Part shown: positions 10,167 through 21,400 of the stretch, in pieces
How positions within the stretch are numbered: the first letter of the stretch is position 1
Layout: each line of letters begins with the position of its first letter
NCBI GenBank assembly: GCA_013400115.1
Contig: VXBP01008528.1
Location: 62,001-126,000 of the forward strand
DNA length: 64,000 nt
Direction: 5' to 3'
Source: Rhinopomastus cyanomelas
Lineage: Eukaryota; Chordata; Aves; Bucerotiformes; Rhinopomastidae
Made by a program: the position numbers and the translations under genes
The notes under the pieces: generated by a model
Told to the model about the DNA's origin: nothing
Databases searched by the model: none
The model's input: only the letters and a program-made list of their open reading frames with translations

Positions 10167-12919
10167 GAGTGGTTCAAATGAGAGGGATTTTCAGATAAAC
10201 TACTTCTTGTCTATGAAAACAAACCCCAAACACCCCAACAACAAGTCAACCACTTTGTTTTCAAAATAATTCTTGAGTTTTGCAACACCTCAAACTATCA
10301 GAACAAATTGTTTTTTTAAATTAATTGTTTTGCCTTTTAATGGGCTCCAGAGTTGCAGTGGGAACAAAGCCAGAAGGGTTGTGCACCCAGTTTGCCTAGT
10401 GGGCTACTCTGCCCCCCACAATATTGCCTGTGTGCTGTGATGAAAAGCGGTCAGGGCGGTCACAGCGAGAGGAGCAGAGGAATGCAAGAGAGTGTGATGC
10501 TGCTGATAAAGGAGAGGTACAGATTGTTTAGTTTCTCACATCATAAATCCACCTCTTACTGATTACAAAACACAATTTTTTAAAGGCTCAAAGAAGGGAT
10601 CATTCTGTTTTGAAAACCTTGCTCTTTGATCTAAGAGCATCACATCTCTCTTCAAGCTGAGCCCTAAACTTCTTGTATGACATAGGGAACTCTCTCAAGA
10701 CCACATCTGGGACCACGGTGTTAGCTAGAGTAACCAAAGAGGCAGAGGAAGCCACAGAAAGGAATGGAGAATGAATAGAGTGCCATGAGAAAATGGGATG
10801 TTCTAATTGCTATAGGCATCCAGCTCCCATCAGATCCTCTGACTCCCAGCTGCAAAAAGAGAGAAGAAACCTGCGTAAATGATTTTGGTTCTTAAGTTCT
10901 CACAGATTTAAAGTCATCCATGTTTTGGTCATCCTGTGGTCAGATGTTTTCACAACTTTATCACAGAAGATGCCCTGGACTCTAAAAGAAGAAATACACC
11001 AAAATAATGAAGCAACAGCTTCACAGCTTTGAAGCCTAATTGAGAAAACCAGGGCTTTCCCAGGCTAAATAAGACAGAACCATTGCAAATTCAGAGTCGA
11101 GCCATTCCACCACTGCTGGAACCAACTTCTACTTGTAGGAGTCCTCCAAAGAGGTTCTGAAACAGCTGGATTTCACAAGGCTGTCTCTCATACCTGCTCT
11201 CTATCTCACGACTTCCCCCTCCAGAAACCTACCTGGTCTGTTGCAGACTAGACATTTCTACCTCAGAAAGAGGCAATAAATGGCTTTTTAATATCAATGA
11301 GCAGATGCAACTCTGCCTGCTCACTAGAGCAAACTACTATGAATTCCAAATTACCACCAACCCAGGGTTCAGTGCTGCACTGTAATGAAAGCTGCATCGG
11401 GTCTGAGCTGTGTATTAACTGAGTTTTCCCCACAGGGCGAGTTTTGATCTTTGAAAAGGTGTCACCTTAGTGTTCATAAACAGCTTTTTTCAGGAATTCA
11501 TTCTCCCAAATAGTGACAAAGTTCCAATCGTCCCTGAGAGTGAGCATTTCTCTAAGGATCTACCCACATTATGTAATTTAATACAATCCAAGTCCTGCTG
11601 TAGAATTCTGGAAAGTAAATAAGAAATAAATAGAAAAGAAGTTTATTGTCCATTAAGCACCCTAGGTTCACCCATAATTTTTTTCCTTTATTTGCTCTAT
11701 TACTGTTGAATTTCATGGGACCGTTCTGGAGGGGTCTTGATTTCGTGTGTCTCTGCCCCTGGACAGCATCAATTATATCATAACTGCAGGCTCTGCTTTC
11801 TGAAAGGTTAATTTGCTCAAGGACAACTGTAGGTGGGCACTGGAGAAGTGTGAGCAAGTCTGCCTTCTGCTGTACCTCTGTGGGGAGACTAAGGCTCGAG
11901 CTCATTCGTTCCCAAAATCTTGACAACACCCCTGTCGATAGCAAAGAGCAGAGTCAAAGCTCATACTAAACCCTAGAGTCACAAAAACAACTCTTGGGAA
12001 GGAATCTTGGTTTGTTGGTTAGAAAAATAAGGTTCAAGGTGACCTACTCTGTCAACACTTAGAGCCTGTCTGTTCATCATTGTGAATTCTTGACTGATTC
12101 TCTATGAGGCAGTGCAGAAGGATCATAAAAATCAACAAACTGACACTTACAGCTCAAGGACAGACCCATCATTGACCAAATGTTGGTGATTGAACTCGTT
12201 CCCACCTCTCACTCTTCTGCCCAAACTCCAGGTCTCTGCTTTCCCCATCCCATAGTTGGATGTGCCTATGTTTTGGCTGCTATCACTTTGATATTTGCTG
12301 CTCCCAGCAGCTGTAGGCAACCATTTCCTCCACACCATCTGCCCATCCTGGATTGCATTGCTCTCTCATGCTGTGCTTTAAAAAAGATCTCCCACAAAGC
12401 TGGGTGAAGCAGCATATGCCCAACATTTACCTTGGGAGGACGGAGTAGTGCCTAGCTCTGGCCACGCAGGTCAATTCTCTGTGCCAACAGCCACAAGTTC
12501 CTACTTCCTACTCAGCTCCTTCACCTGGCCATAAATAAGCAGGATTTTGCTGTCTGCTCTGCTCTCAGGTATCTCAGAGCTGATCACCAAGGTGAACTTA
12601 AGTGGCTGCCACAGCCACATTAGCTCAATATTCTCACCAAGGTCTTACTGAGCCTTGTGCTGCAAAGCAGACTGTTGTGTTCCTTCCAGTCCTGCTTTGT
12701 CATCAGCATCTGTCTGCTTCGCCAGCATTTGAATTCACATTCAACCTCCACATCCAAAAACCACTTTTTATTGTGTTTTTCACTCCAGCATCCAGAAGAT
12801 AAAACAATCACCAAGGACAACAGCTGAATTACATTGGTTTGTGATGTCCTACCTGGGTGTTGTAATTTTTTGACTTCTCAGTACCCAGTGCTGAAAGAAA
12901 CAGCTGATCTACAGCTACT
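10167..12919. other. 2.75 kb unique DNA, no gene seen
   Basis: No CR1 and no simple repeat. The longest frame is a 130-codon minus frame (11552-11944) with no domain; its end (FYLFLIYFPEFYSRTWIVLN) is hydrophobic but is read from an AT-rich stretch, so I do not treat it as a membrane segment. Two overlapping opposite frames at 12602-12820 are also chance-like. Confidence 0.5.
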
Positions 12920-12984
12920 GTCACTTAGATGTAGTGTTGGGGGCTATGGTTTAGGGGTGAACTTGTAAAGTAGGTTTGATGATT
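12920..12984 (+). mobile_element. CR1 LINE 3' fragment, group C, left half of interrupted copy
   Basis: CACTTAGATGTAGTGTTGGG to TAGGTTTGATGATT matches the end of the group C copy at about 51.3 kb. The element is broken here by a younger CR1 and resumes at 13,144. Confidence 0.8.
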
Positions 12985-13143
12985 GCCCAGGGGCATTGTG
13001 GAGTCTCCTTCACTGGAGATGTTTAAGACCCACCTGGATGCGTTCCTGTGACTTGGTCTAGGTGATCCTGCTGTGGCAGGGGGATTGGACTGGATGATCT
13101 TTTGAGGTCCCTTCCAATCCCTAATGACTGTATGGTTCTGTGA
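12985..13143 (+). mobile_element. Nested CR1 3' end, group A
   Basis: Runs from GCCCAGGGGCATTGTGGAGT to GGTTCTGTGAT. It sits inside the group C copy (12920-12984 plus 13144-13206), in the same orientation. It lacks about six bases in CTGTGACTTGG where sister copies have CTGTGTGACTTGG-like sequence. Confidence 0.92.
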
Positions 13144-13206
13144 TAGGACTCTATGATCTCAGGGGTCTTTTCCAACCCAAATGATTCTATTCTATGATTC
13201 TATGAA
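13144..13206 (+). mobile_element. CR1 LINE tail, group C, right half of interrupted copy
   Basis: AGGACTCTATGATCTCAGGG, then TTTTCCAACCCAAATGATTC and two to three tail units ending at about 13,205. Joined to 12920-12984 it gives an ordinary group C 3' end. Confidence 0.85.
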
Positions 13207-13446
13207 AAAAATGAAACCATCAAGTCAGCAGGGGAAAACTATTGAGAAAAGGTTTATCCTTGAAACAGCATTATCACCAAAAGAACCAAACACCCTTATT
13301 GTTTTAGACTAAGCAGCCATCAGCCTGGATAGACACACACTAATGAAATATTTAAAATAAATACTTTAAAATAAAAATTCTTAAATGTTAGCAATGAGTT
13401 GAAGTTCTCCTTGCCATGTAAGTTCCATAACACCTTCAGAAGGTAA

Positions 13447-14110
13447 CCTACTGGAGGACACTTCTATGGAGAGAGTTCTTGTGGACACCAAGTTCTCCAT
13501 GGAACAGAAATGTGCTCTTGTTGCCAAGAAAGCTGATGGGATGGATCAAGAAGACAGTGTCCAGTAGATCAAGGGAGGTCCTTCTCTCTCTCTACTCTGC
13601 CTTAGTGAGGTCACATCTGGGATATTGTGTCCAGTTCTGAGGCCCCCGGTTCAAGAGGGACAGAGATCTGACAGAGAGTCCAACAGAGGGCCATGAGGAT
13701 GATTAGGAGACTGGAGCAACTGCCTTGCGATTAGAGATTGAGACACCTGGGGCTTTTCAGCTTGGAGAGAAGGTTACGAGGGGACTGAATCACTGCCATG
13801 AGGGCTGGATGTACAGAAGAGACAGTCTCTCTTCACTTGCACCCTGTGATAGGACAAGGGGCAATGGGTGTCAGTTGGAGCATGGGAAGTTCCACCTCAG
13901 TATTAGGGAAAGCTTCCTTACTGTAAGGGTTACAGACAACTAGAATGGGCTGCCCAGGGAGGTTGTGGAGCCTCCTTCTCTGGAGACTTTCAGGAGTTGT
14001 CTGGATGGACTCCTGTATGACCTGTGTTAGGTTCTATGTTCCTGCTTGAGCAGGGAGGATGGACTTGATGATCCCTGAAAGTCCCTTCCAACCACTAGTG
14101 ACCTGTGTAC
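13447..14110 (+). mobile_element. CR1 LINE, group A2, about 660 bases
   Basis: Starts within the reverse-transcriptase ORF (CTACTGGAGGACACTTCTAT), runs through TTGTTGCCAAGAAAGC and CTCTACTCTGCCTTAGTGAG, and ends at TCCCTTCCAACCACTAGTG without a clear tail. It shares CTTGCACCCTGTGATAGGAC and GGTTCTATGTTCCTGCTTGA-type sequence with the copy at 59.4-60.2 kb, which defines A2. Confidence 0.94.
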
Positions 14111-15497
14111 CTGATCTACAACTGTGTTTCCACACAGGGAAACATTTCCAGCACTGTTTTTATCAGACAAGCACCTCTAGATTCAATCCTGTCTTTTTAA
14201 AGGCCAATGAGAAGCTTCCCTGCCACCTGCAGTTGAGCAGGGATCTCTCTCCCCACTGTATCCATAAGGACCTTGAGTTTTCCATGTGCACCCAATACTA
14301 CCACGGGGAGCTGGAGGAGAGGAAATGCAGTGCAAAGCTGAGGAAGCCTGGGGAATTCTGAGTTCAGCTACAAATTCACCCTAATGGAGTCACAGGCCAG
14401 AAAGAACAGCCGTGGGGATAATTTACCTTCCTCAAAGTCAAGCACAGACTAACACATTCCCAGGATTTGGGACCCTAATATAAAGCAACTGCAGGCATCC
14501 AGCAAATTGTCTGTGAAGCTGTAGAACCGTGATGTCAGGTTACAACTCCCATCCTGTTAAGGGCTAGTTCCAATTTTTGCTGCATTAATTCATGAATTTT
14601 ACCATAACCACCCCCCACCCCAAGTCCTGGTGCTTATGGAACATTATGGAGGAGCCTGTTCCTATAAGTTGACATTTGAGGTCACATACATCATCCAGAC
14701 AGCACTATGGTTAATAAAGTGACTGCGAAAGACGCAAGAAAGGAAAATGATGGGACTTTAAATGAATCAAATAAATCCAAATCATGTGCCAGACACAGAA
14801 AGTCATATTGTCCTCACTGGGTTCAATCCTCAGTTCCCTTAAAACAGTGATTTTATTATTGGCTTAATGACTTGTGGAATTAAGGCTCTGAGCTTGCTCT
14901 GGTCTCCTTGCCAGCGAGAAAAGTTATTTGTTCTATATTCCATTGCCCTTCCCACATGCAGACAGCAGCTGTAAACCTGATGCCACAAAATCCAGGCCAG
15001 TGTCCCCACCTCCCCCACAACTCACTTCAGCAGAGCCAAGATCTCACTCAACATATGGTCCAGAATTTACTCCCATAAATCATTCTGACTGCCAACTCCA
15101 TCAGCAGATTGGGTCAGACCCAGAAAACACTTAGGGGGTCTTCAGGTACCAAAACCTCTACCAAGGATCCAAAACTACCTTGATTAGTAGCCAGCTATTC
15201 CCTGGGAAGACCCTCAATGCCCTTTTCCTAGCTGAAATGTCCATGCTTTGGCTCTGCAGCATCCAGAACTGATCCAAATGGGTCCAATAAGCTCAAGGTT
15301 CATTGTAGAGTTCAGAAACTGGAGCTATTGATGCTGCTTCCCCAGGATGTACCAATCCTGCAGTAACTGGCTTGGCTGTTCTCAAAAATTAAGAAAAATA
15401 ATTAAACTTCTACATGTAGTTACTGCTACACCTGTGTTTAACACAGAGACACAGTGAATAGAACACCCACCCAGAAGCTCATTCTGATCTTTCGTAC
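14111..15497. other. Unique DNA, no gene seen
   Basis: No repeat matched. A short C-rich run lies at 14,610-14,622. Plus frames of 100 codons (14059-14361, starting in CR1) and 68 codons (14928-15134) carry no domain. Confidence 0.5.
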
Positions 15498-15632
15498 AAT
15501 CAGAGAAGCTTTAAGGTTGGAAGAGACCTACAAGATCATCCAGTTCAATCAACCTGACCTCACCATGCCCACTAAAACACATCCCCCAGGACCACATCTA
15601 CAAGATTTAAGTAGCTCCAGAATTTAAACAAC
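15498..15632 (-). mobile_element. CR1 LINE 3' end, older minus-strand copy
   Basis: AAGGTTGGAAGAGACCTACA, then CAAGATCATCCAGTTCAATC and a degraded continuation through CACCATGCCCACTAAAACAC, the order seen in CR1 3' UTRs read backwards. The 8-base tail is reduced to CAATCAGAGAAGC, which suggests age. Confidence 0.75.
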
Positions 15633-15749
15633 CCCAGTGTCTGCTGTAGGCAGAGCAGAACCCAGGAACGTAGGAGCAGAGCAAGTGGTTAGGGCATCCA
15701 ACAGAAGGAGGAGCAAACCTGGGTGCTGGTCCCCGCTTTCTGGGTGTTT

Positions 15750-15995
15750 ACTCGGGGGCTTCTTAATGTAAAATGCATAAGCTATCCCAAATCCATGCAT
15801 TTATCATTAATGGCACTTGAAGTCAAAAGCATACTGATTCATTTACCAGCGAATAATCATTTACCGCATTAGCTCCTCTATTTATCAATATCAAGTCAAT
15901 TATTACGAAGCATCAGGAGTGGCTAGTAATTATGCAATGCAAACATAAAGGATGGGATCAGTAAGTAATGGCACTTACTCATAACTCAAAATATT
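15750..15995. other. Possible conserved non-coding block
   Basis: An AT-rich, repeat-free run dense in TAAT/ATTA and ATTTATCA motifs (CATTTATCATTAATGGCACT near 15,798; AGTAATTATGCAATGCAAAC near 15,925). The last resembles overlapping homeodomain and octamer/POU-type sites. Regulatory function is inference. Confidence 0.3.
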
Positions 15996-16312
15996 GGGAA
16001 ACACTTGGAGTAGCTGCGTAATGCAAAGACCACCTTCAAGAGACAGGGATGTGCTACTCCCCCAGTGGGGATTTCATGATACACAGACTTGGTTGGTATT
16101 TTTAATCATGAAATTCTTTGTTCTTTGGACAAATTTCTCAAATTACTGTAAATAAAAATAAGTTGCTGCCAGGAATCTGAGTAACCAACATTCAATAGTT
16201 TGGATCCTACCTGTTTCTCCACTGAATTCAAAAAGGTTTTGTGTGTGTACCCAGAATTTCATAGGGATTTCTATATAGGTGACCGAGTGAAAGGAGATCC
16301 AGACACCCAGAC
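15996..16312. other. Unique DNA, no gene seen
   Basis: Repeat-free sequence between the AT-rich block and the next CR1. No exon or site I can support. Confidence 0.5.
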
Positions 16313-16817
16313 TGAGAACTGGAATGGGCTGCCCAGGGGGTTGTGGAGTTCCCTTCTCTGAAGACTGGAGGGAGTCCTGTGTAGGGCAACGAGGATGATG
16401 AAGGAAGTGGAGAACCTCCCTTCTGAGGAGAGGTTGAGGGAGCTGGGTCTCTTGAGCTTGGAGAAGAGGAGACTGAGGGGTGACCTCATTAATGTCTATA
16501 AATATCTGAAGGGTGGGTGTCAGGAGGATGGAGCCAGGCTCTGCTCAATGTCATCTAGTGATAGGGCAAGGCAATGGGTGTGAGCTGGAACATAGGAGGT
16601 TCCACATCGATATGAGAAGGAATTTTTTCATTGTGAGGGTGTCAGAGCACTGGAACAGGCTGCCCAGAGGGGTTGTGGAGTCTCCTTCACTGGAGATGTT
16701 TCAAACCCACCTGGATGTGTTCCTGTGTGACTTGGTCTAGGTGATCCTGCTGTGTCAGGGGGATTGGACTAGATGATCCTTCAGGATCCTTTCTGATCCC
16801 TAATGTTTGTGATTCTG
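16313..16817 (+). mobile_element. Composite CR1 LINE, group A
   Basis: Two CR1 pieces joined in the wrong order. 16313-16365 (AACTGGAATGGGCTGCCCAG to CTCTGAAGACT) comes from near the 3' end. At 16,366 the sequence jumps back to a more 5' position (GGAGGGAGTCCTGTGTAGGG) and then runs normally to TAATGTTTGTGATTCTGCAT. The main part shares GGAGGGAGTCCTG-GTAGGGCAACGA with the copy at 23.9 kb, so they are close relatives. Confidence 0.92.
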
Positions 16818-17889
16818 CATGTGATCACTTATTGCTATGACTAGATAGTGATAATAAATGATAATGTCCATTGTCCAAGTAAATTGGTAGGATAAATCCC
16901 ATCTGATTCTTCAGGACTTCAGAAGTGATATTCAAAATCACGCTGTGAAAATATTTTGGACCATATTGCACAAATTACAGCCACAATAACTGCTGCAGGC
17001 TCTCTGAGGATCCCGAATGCCTGGCTAACACAGTTACATGAGAATAAAACTCCCAAGTACATATGGAAATCTCATCTCCCACTTCCACATTTGTTTATAG
17101 GCACTCAATCAACCACACTGAGCAGTGCTGTGTTCTCTTTTCTTCCAAACATCTGAATCTGATCAGGTCAGTTATTAATTCAGCTCAATGTCTACATTTC
17201 AAAGCCAATTGCTGTTTAACAGATGATTTACTTAAGTAATCAATAGTAAAGGCTCTGAGAATTGCAACCGATTCCCAACCATTTGTAGCCTTGCATTGAG
17301 GTCACCTGCGCCACGACACTGCCAGAACTGGGATCTCCCTATCAGCGAGCCAACGTATTGGCCTTAAGCTTCTAGAAAGTTATCTGCACTAGGAGTAGCA
17401 CAGCATCACCTTGCCCTTGGTTTTTAATGGAGTTATAACAGAAGAACCTAATCTATCCACAGTCTATATTGCTTCAGCATTCCCATCCCTCTTCCCTTCC
17501 CCTCTGTGCCAAACGGCATTACGTGATCCTGTTCATCTACAACACACAGAAACTGCGGGTCATATGGTCCTGATTTAGGGATGTGGGTTGGAAGGTTTAT
17601 CTGAGCCCCTTTTCCCCACTAATCAGTGCTCAACACCCAGGATTTCATGACTTTATTGGCTGCTTTACTAGCAAAAAGTACAAATCAAAGGTCTGTCTTT
17701 CACATCAGAGACACGGAAAGAAAGGCAAGCGAGATGCCTTAGGGGATGTGAAACACAATGGAGCAATGGAAGTGAACCTGCCCAAGAAGGTGGTTTAATG
17801 CCAACTTTAAACTCAAACTGACAACTCTCTTCCTTTTCCTAATGTTCTCAACAGGTATAGATGAGTGCTGTTGTACAGACCAGTGTTGA
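16818..17889. other. Unique DNA, no gene seen
   Basis: No repeat found. A run of stop codons in most frames and no exon-like sequence; plus frames at 16956-17156 (66 codons) and 17583-17798 (71 codons) have no domain. Confidence 0.5.
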
Positions 17890-18490
17890 ATCACAGGACC
17901 ACAGAATTGCAGAGCATTAGGGGTTGGAAGGGACCTTGAAACATCATCTGGTCCAATCACCCAGAGGAACATGTCCAGGTGGGTTTTAAGCATCTCCAAA
18001 GAAGATCCCCTGGGCACAACCCCACTGGGCAGCCTGTTCCTGTGCTCTATCACCCTCACTATGAAGAAGTTCCTTCTCAGATTTATGTGGAACCTCCTAT
18101 GTTCCAGCTCACACCCATTGCCCCTTGTCCTATCACTAGATGACACTGAGAAGAGCCTGGTTCCATCCTCCTGACACTTACCCTTCACATATTTATGAAC
18201 ATTAATGAGGTCATCCCTCAGTCTCCTCTTCTCCAAGCTCAAGAGACCCAGCTCCCTCAGCCTTTCCTCAGCAGGGAGGTGCTCTACTCCATCATCTTTG
18301 TTGCTCTGTAAGGGACTCTCTCCAGCAGCTCTGTGTCCCTCTGGAGCTGAGTGGCCCAGACCTGGACACAATACTCCAGATCTGTTCTCCCCAGGGCAGA
18401 GTAGAGGGGGAGAAGAACTTCTATCTGCTAATCAACCCCTTTCTGATCCACCCCAGGATGTCGTTAGCCCTCTTGGCCACAAGGGCACAT
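17890..18490 (-). mobile_element. CR1 LINE, group A, about 600 bases
   Basis: Read on minus, it starts in the reverse-transcriptase ORF region (ATGTGCCCTTGTGGCCAAGA, 18490 downward) and ends at the tail near 17,890. The middle of a 210-codon minus frame (17739-18371) is this CR1; its peptide has the LPAEERLRELGLLSLEKRRL stretch typical of CR1 ORF2 C-termini. About 20 bases are missing before CCCAGAGGAACATG at 17,970. Confidence 0.95.
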
Positions 18491-18514
18491 TGGATGGGGC
18501 TCTGGGCAATCTGG
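18491..18514 (+). mobile_element. CR1 group E sliver at a composite junction
   Basis: TGGATGGGGCTCTGGGCAAT followed by CTGG matches the 3' part of the group E copies at 23.6 and 27.1 kb, in plus orientation, squeezed between two minus-strand CR1 pieces. It is only 24 bases, so it could be a rearrangement remnant. Confidence 0.45.
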
Positions 18515-18843
18515 ATTGAAAGGGACCACCAGACACCATCCAGTCCAACCCCCGCTACAACAAGCAGGGCTAGCACTCACCAGAACTGGTCATCCAGAGC
18601 CCCAGCCAGCTCGACTTCGAATGGCTCCAGGGATAGGGCTTCCACCACCTCTCTGGGCAGCCAGTTCCAGGGATCCCCCACCCTCAGATTCAACAACTTT
18701 CTCCTCCTGTCCAGCCTCACTCTGCGCTTTTGCAGCTTCAGACCATGACCCGTCATCCTATCATGCCCTGCCCTTGGGAAGAGTCTTCCCCAGCCCTCTG
18801 ACAGCCCCTAACAGATGGGAAGGCTGCTATAAGGTCACCCCAC
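18515..18843 (-). mobile_element. CR1 LINE 3' part, group D
   Basis: On minus it reads GGTGACCTTATAGCAGCCTT, then the GGGGCTGTCAGAGGGCTGGG and AGGAGAAAGTTGTTGAATCT blocks shared with 49.4, 51.4 and 61 kb, ending at GGTTGGACTGGATGGTGTCT. The extreme tail is missing where it meets the group E sliver. Confidence 0.93.
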
Positions 18844-20146
18844 TCTTTAGTTTTATGTTCACGTCCAACGTGCCCCAGGTCTAACAGTGATGGCTCAGCA
18901 TCATCCAGAGGTAGAAAGGGGCCAATTTCACAAGAGGCAGAGAAGTCACCTCAATGCATCTTTCAAATTGTTGTAGGAATTAACGAGTGGCTCCTGTTAA
19001 CCCTCAAATTAAAGTGTCACCACAGTAAATTTCTGGCAATATCAGAATGCACCAGGGAGCACAAAGAGATGAGTCTCTTGCTTTCAAGCTTTAATTTCAT
19101 TGTTTTTAACTCTGTCATTTCCAACAGCCTCTCAACTGGAAGGAAAAGCAGGAACCAAAAGCTGAGTTGCTTTGCAAACTGTGGAAGAAGACACTTTCTG
19201 CCTCACTTACCCATCCTCTAATACTTGGGACCCTCTTACTGAGACGGTGCCATGCGGTACCCACACAAAGTAGCAGAAGATGCTGAAAATCTCAACTGGC
19301 TTCCTCCTCAACCCTCTGCACTCACTGGGAGAAGGGGAAATGGTGGGGTTAAGAAAATAAAGTTCTCCCCCAGTAACTCCAGCGCATAATGAATACAGCA
19401 TTATTATGCAGAAGGCCTCTTGAGACATCGGGGAAAGAATTCCACTGAAAAAGGAAACACCTGTTGGAATATTAACTAGGACAAAGTCAAGCAAGGAGAA
19501 CGAAGAGAGGTGGCCAAGAGGTTGGGGGAAAAAAAAGCTAAGGGGAAATGTTGAAGGGATTTCTCTTTATTTGCTTTAGAAGTGTGACATTCCTAATACT
19601 CGAGTTCCTGAGAGAACCAACTGCATTTTCTTCGTGCAAGTTGCTGGATGTAATGGAAAGAGAAAAGGAAGCCAGCGTGAGGTAAGTGATCTATGCTTCT
19701 AAGAGCAGAGCTGCTGTGGGCATCCTTACACTGTAGAGCCCACAGTCCAGCACCTCCAGGAGCAAATGGAATTGAGAGCATTGGAAACCATGTATAGCTC
19801 TTATTTCATAGGGAATATTATGAGGTTTTGTTCTTTTTTTAATGAAAAACACCTTACAATTGTTAATTCTATTTTGACTGCGGAAGGTGTTTTATTAAGC
19901 TGAACTTCCCACCCTGTTTTACAGGGTTTGCAAAGACCTAATACACTGTAATAATGAATCCTGCTTCACACTCACATGGTCCCCAAGTCTCTTGGAGAAT
20001 TCCAGCAACATTCCTCACCTGGGAAACTGAGGAACAGGATGGAATCTCCTCACTGCTGAGAGACCAGAGCCCTGCATCACTCCATGCAACCAGAACGCAA
20101 CAGTGAAAGACCCCAACAAGGAAATGATATTAGAAAGGTATCTAAG
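18844..20146. other. Unique DNA, no gene seen
   Basis: Repeat-free. Minus frame 19207-19494 (95 codons) has no domain. A short A run lies at 19,531-19,536 and a T run near 19,831. Confidence 0.5.
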
Positions 20147-20203
20147 GGCTAGATGATCTCCAGATGTCCCTCCCAACCCCTACCGCTCCACGATGCTGTG
20201 ATA
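20147..20203 (+). mobile_element. CR1 LINE tail remnant
   Basis: CTAGATGATCTCCAGATGTC, then CCTCCCAACCCCTACCGCTC and a tail-like CGATGCTGTGATA. About 55 bases of a diverged CR1 3' end. Confidence 0.65.
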
Positions 20204-20930
20204 CAATCGAGATTCCCAAGGCTGCAGCCTGCACATGAAGAAAAGTACACTGTGACCTCTGCTGCACCTCCCAGTATAGTTCCCATTTAGTTTTTCACAA
20301 GAAGAATGTAGAAAGGAGACCAAAGTTCACCCATTTTGCAATCTTTGCCACCTAACTGGAAGATGCATCATCACCCAGCCCCTGCCTTCAGCTGAATGTC
20401 CTATTCAGCTTGAATTCAGCAAGACTGAGCTCAGGTTTGAGAGCACTGTCGAGAGCAGAGCTTGCTTGCAAGAGCACTTATCCTGTGCTAGGAAGCATGA
20501 TACTTGGTTCTAGTGCACTTATAGGCATTTTTTTCCCCTCCACCACTTTTATTTTAAGGGGAATAATGTTTCTATCCCTACAATGCACTACAGAAGTGTC
20601 TTAATCCTCTTGTACAAGTCCCCGCCGAGCATGAAAATAATGCATTTCAAAAGGTTTGAACTTGACATAGGGAGGTGGGGGCTGAGGAGCCCAGGGCTTT
20701 GCAGGGCAGATACACTTAGATAGACAGCACAGGTCTGTAGGGCTTCCTGTAGACAGGGAGGGAAACGCTCAGGCTCGCTGCATCGATGCCCATTTCTAGC
20801 ACCTCACCCTTCTCAATAGGCTGGCAGCAGCAAATAATCACGTTAGATGCAAAGCACAAAGCTTCCCTGAGACTCTTCCAGCAAGGCAGCCATTTCCCAC
20901 CGTCTGCCTCGGGAAGAAGAAAGAAGGAAC
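20204..20930. other. Unique DNA, no gene seen
   Basis: No repeat or convincing exon. Plus frame 20410-20604 (64 codons) ends in an AT-rich tract. Confidence 0.45.
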
Positions 20931-21400
20931 AAACAAATAAAAAAATACACACACAACCCCCCCAGCCATTTATTAGGGATCCGTCTCGGCAGCTTAGCGA
21001 GACAAACCCCGGCAGCTTCGGAGCAGCGCTTGCAGATTAGCCCCGACACCACACCCAGGATGTACCAACGCTGTCCAAACCTCCTCTGCAGCATATCGAT
21101 TATCCAGTGCAGCCTGGCTAAAGCAATAATAAAGGGGCGAGCAGCCAGCCTCAGCCCTACTGACTGGGAGGAGTAAAACCTGCGGCTTTCCTTCCTGGCT
21201 CGGCTCCCTAATGCTGTCTGAGAAAGCAGCCCCACCCTCCTCTAAGGTGCTTCTGTATTTTACAGACAGCTCAGGCTCATCCCTTTCATAATGAGCTTCA
21301 GTTTATCCTGATTACCTGGAAAGCACATCAGCCTGTCATATCCAGCCCCATTAATCTTTAACTCTTTGCACACTGACTCCATCCCCCTGCAGGGCTGCAA
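20931..21400. other. Possible conserved non-coding block, moderately CpG-rich
   Basis: A stretch with more CpG than its surroundings (CCGTCTCGGCAGCTTAGCGA) followed by TAAAGCAATAATAAAGGGGC and CCCATTAATCTTTAACTC. A 6-base inverted repeat GTCTCG/CGAGAC lies at 20983-21003. The 130-codon minus frame over it (20843-21235) has no domain. Regulatory role is inference. Confidence 0.25.

Noticed and set aside
17739..18371. 210-codon minus frame
   Set aside because: Central part is CR1 ORF2/UTR and the C-terminal part is unrelated flank, so it is an accidental fusion.
20983..21003. Inverted repeat GTCTCG/CGAGAC
   Set aside because: A six-base stem with a nine-base loop is expected often by chance.
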